Origin: Acidimicrobiia bacterium
GTDB lineage: Bacteria; Actinomycetota; Acidimicrobiia; IMCC26256; PALSA-555
Direction: 5' to 3'
DNA: 5,624 nucleotides
Assembly: GCA_022865365.1 (NCBI GenBank)
Contig: JALHSW010000646.1
Span: 1-5,624, forward strand
In this document: positions 4,792 through 5,624 of the stretch, one piece after another
How the letters are laid out: each line of letters opens with the position of its first letter
Position numbering within the stretch: the stretch's first letter is position 1
Program-made: the position numbers and the translations under genes
The notes under the pieces: model-generated
Told to the model about the DNA's origin: nothing
Databases searched by the model: none
The model's input: the letters and a program-made list of their open reading frames with translations, nothing else

Positions 4792-5624
4792 GATCGCGCA
4801 CGTCGTGCGGCGCGCTTCGATGGGAGCGCACCCCGACCTGGTCGCCGGGCTCGACTCGGTCGACGCGGCCATCGCCCGGGTGCTCGACCTGTCGGGCCCC
4901 GCACCCCAGGTGCCGATCGGGGAGGCTCCTGCCTCGATCGACGCCCAGCGCCCGGTCGAGGTCGTGTCCACCATCGGATGGTGGATCGACCAGATGCTCC
5001 TGTCGCCGCGTCTGATCGAGGAGCGCCTCGTCTGGTTCTGGCACGACCACTTCGCGACCAGCATCGCGAAGGTCCGCGCGCCCTACCTGATGGCCCAGCA
5101 ACACGCGACGGTTCGGGTGCACGCGACCGGGAACTTCGCCGACTTCTTGCACGCGATGGCCAAGGACCCCGCGATGCTCCTGTACCTCGACGGGAACGGG
5201 AACGCCGTCGGCAAGGTGAACGAGAACTTCGGACGCGAGTGCCTCGAGCTGTTCACCATCGGCATCGGTGGCGGCTACACCCAACACGACGTGGTCGAGG
5301 CGTCGCGCGCGTTCACCGGCTGGGTCGTGAATGTCCCGGGCCGGCGGTACTCGGCCCGTCTCGAGGCGTTCGGAGCGCCACCATGGCATTCGATCGCGAT
5401 TCCCCAACGCCACGACAGTGGATCGAAGACGCTGCTCGGCACCACCGCCGCGCTCGACCTCGACGGCGCACTCGACGTGATCCTCGAGCAACCCGCGACC
5501 GGTCGCTACATCGCGGGCAAGCTCTACCGCGAGCTGGTCGGCATCGCAGCCGACGACGAGACGGCGAAGCGCCTCGGCGACGCGTTCGCGCGCGACTGGT
5601 CGATCATGGGGCTTGTCGAGGCGA
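4769..5624 (+). CDS. DUF1800 family protein, 5' part
   Basis: The first 285 codons of a DUF1800 (COG5267) protein; the gene runs off the window. The family has no settled biochemical function. Motifs seen: AHVVRRASMG (10-19), the family's N-terminal LLRRA-like motif; RLVWFWHDHFATS (86-98); NFADFLHAMAKDP followed by the Leu-Tyr-Leu-Asp-Gly stretch; NENFGRECLELFTIG (151-165); YTQHDVVEASRAFTGW (170-185); and HDSGSKTLLG (215-224). These are the most conserved parts of the family. The GTG at 4769 is the only possible upstream start: the frame closes at TGA 4721-4723 with no ATG, GTG or TTG between, and the next ATG (codon 18) would cut off the N-terminal motif. No signal peptide is visible. Members are usually roughly 450-500 aa, so about 60 percent is present. 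They often sit next to a DUF1501 gene, expected beyond the window. The family call is firm. Confidence 0.93.
   Translation, partial: MKTSPREQIAHVVRRASMGAHPDLVAGLDSVDAAIARVLDLSGPAPQVPIGEAPASIDAQRPVEVVSTIGWWIDQMLLSPRLIEERLVWFWHDHFATSIAKVRAPYLMAQQHATVRVHATGNFADFLHAMAKDPAMLLYLDGNGNAVGKVNENFGRECLELFTIGIGGGYTQHDVVEASRAFTGWVVNVPGRRYSARLEAFGAPPWHSIAIPQRHDSGSKTLLGTTAALDLDGALDVILEQPATGRYIAGKLYRELVGIAADDETAKRLGDAFARDWSIMGLVEA

Noticed and set aside
4520..5491. 323-codon minus-strand frame covering the repeat and the DUF1800 start
   Set aside because: The + strand encodes the highly conserved DUF1800 motifs here. The minus frame is open across the repeat only because the unit has no stop on that strand.

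Overview
The window is GC-rich, tightly packed bacterial chromosome with all five genes on the + strand and strong G/C bias at third codon positions. That bias produces long open shadows on the opposite strand. The Rho protein, with a long Arg- and Gly-rich insert between its N-terminal helical domain and its RNA-binding domain, together with the gene set points to a high-GC actinomycetote. An Acidimicrobiia-like lineage is my best guess, judged from protein style and not from any search.

Layout: 1-208 is the rho leader (short GC hairpin, a possible -10 element, a near-perfect 17-nt direct repeat, then a clean Shine-Dalgarno). 209-2020 is rho (transcription termination factor). 2021-2081 is a short spacer ending in a -10 hexamer placed for a leaderless rpmE transcript. 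2082-2300 is rpmE (zinc-type ribosomal protein L31). 2306-3250 encodes a DUF1385/YqhQ-family membrane protein, 5 nt after rpmE. 3288-4655 encodes a luciferase-like flavin-dependent oxidoreductase with a C-terminal extension. 4646-4707 is a 14-nt tandem repeat that starts inside the last codons of that gene. 4719-4791 holds two hairpins flanking an exposed ribosome binding site. 4769-5624 is the 5' part of a DUF1800 gene that starts with GTG and runs off the window end.

The first three genes form the familiar translation/termination block. In many bacteria prfA and prmC follow it (as in Mycobacterium tuberculosis, rho-rpmE-prfA-prmC). Here they do not appear directly after the DUF1385 gene; an oxidoreductase and a DUF1800 gene follow. 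DUF1800 genes are commonly paired with a secreted DUF1501 gene, which would be expected just past the right edge.

No mobile element, CRISPR array, tRNA or rRNA is visible. I see no clear new multi-gene system. The most interesting stretch is 4640-4800, where a coding-neutral tandem repeat, two consecutive hairpins and a start codon at the edge of an 11-bp stem suggest translational control of the DUF1800 gene. Other points of interest are a Ser-to-Gly change at a bicyclomycin-contact position of Rho and the leaderless rpmE promoter.
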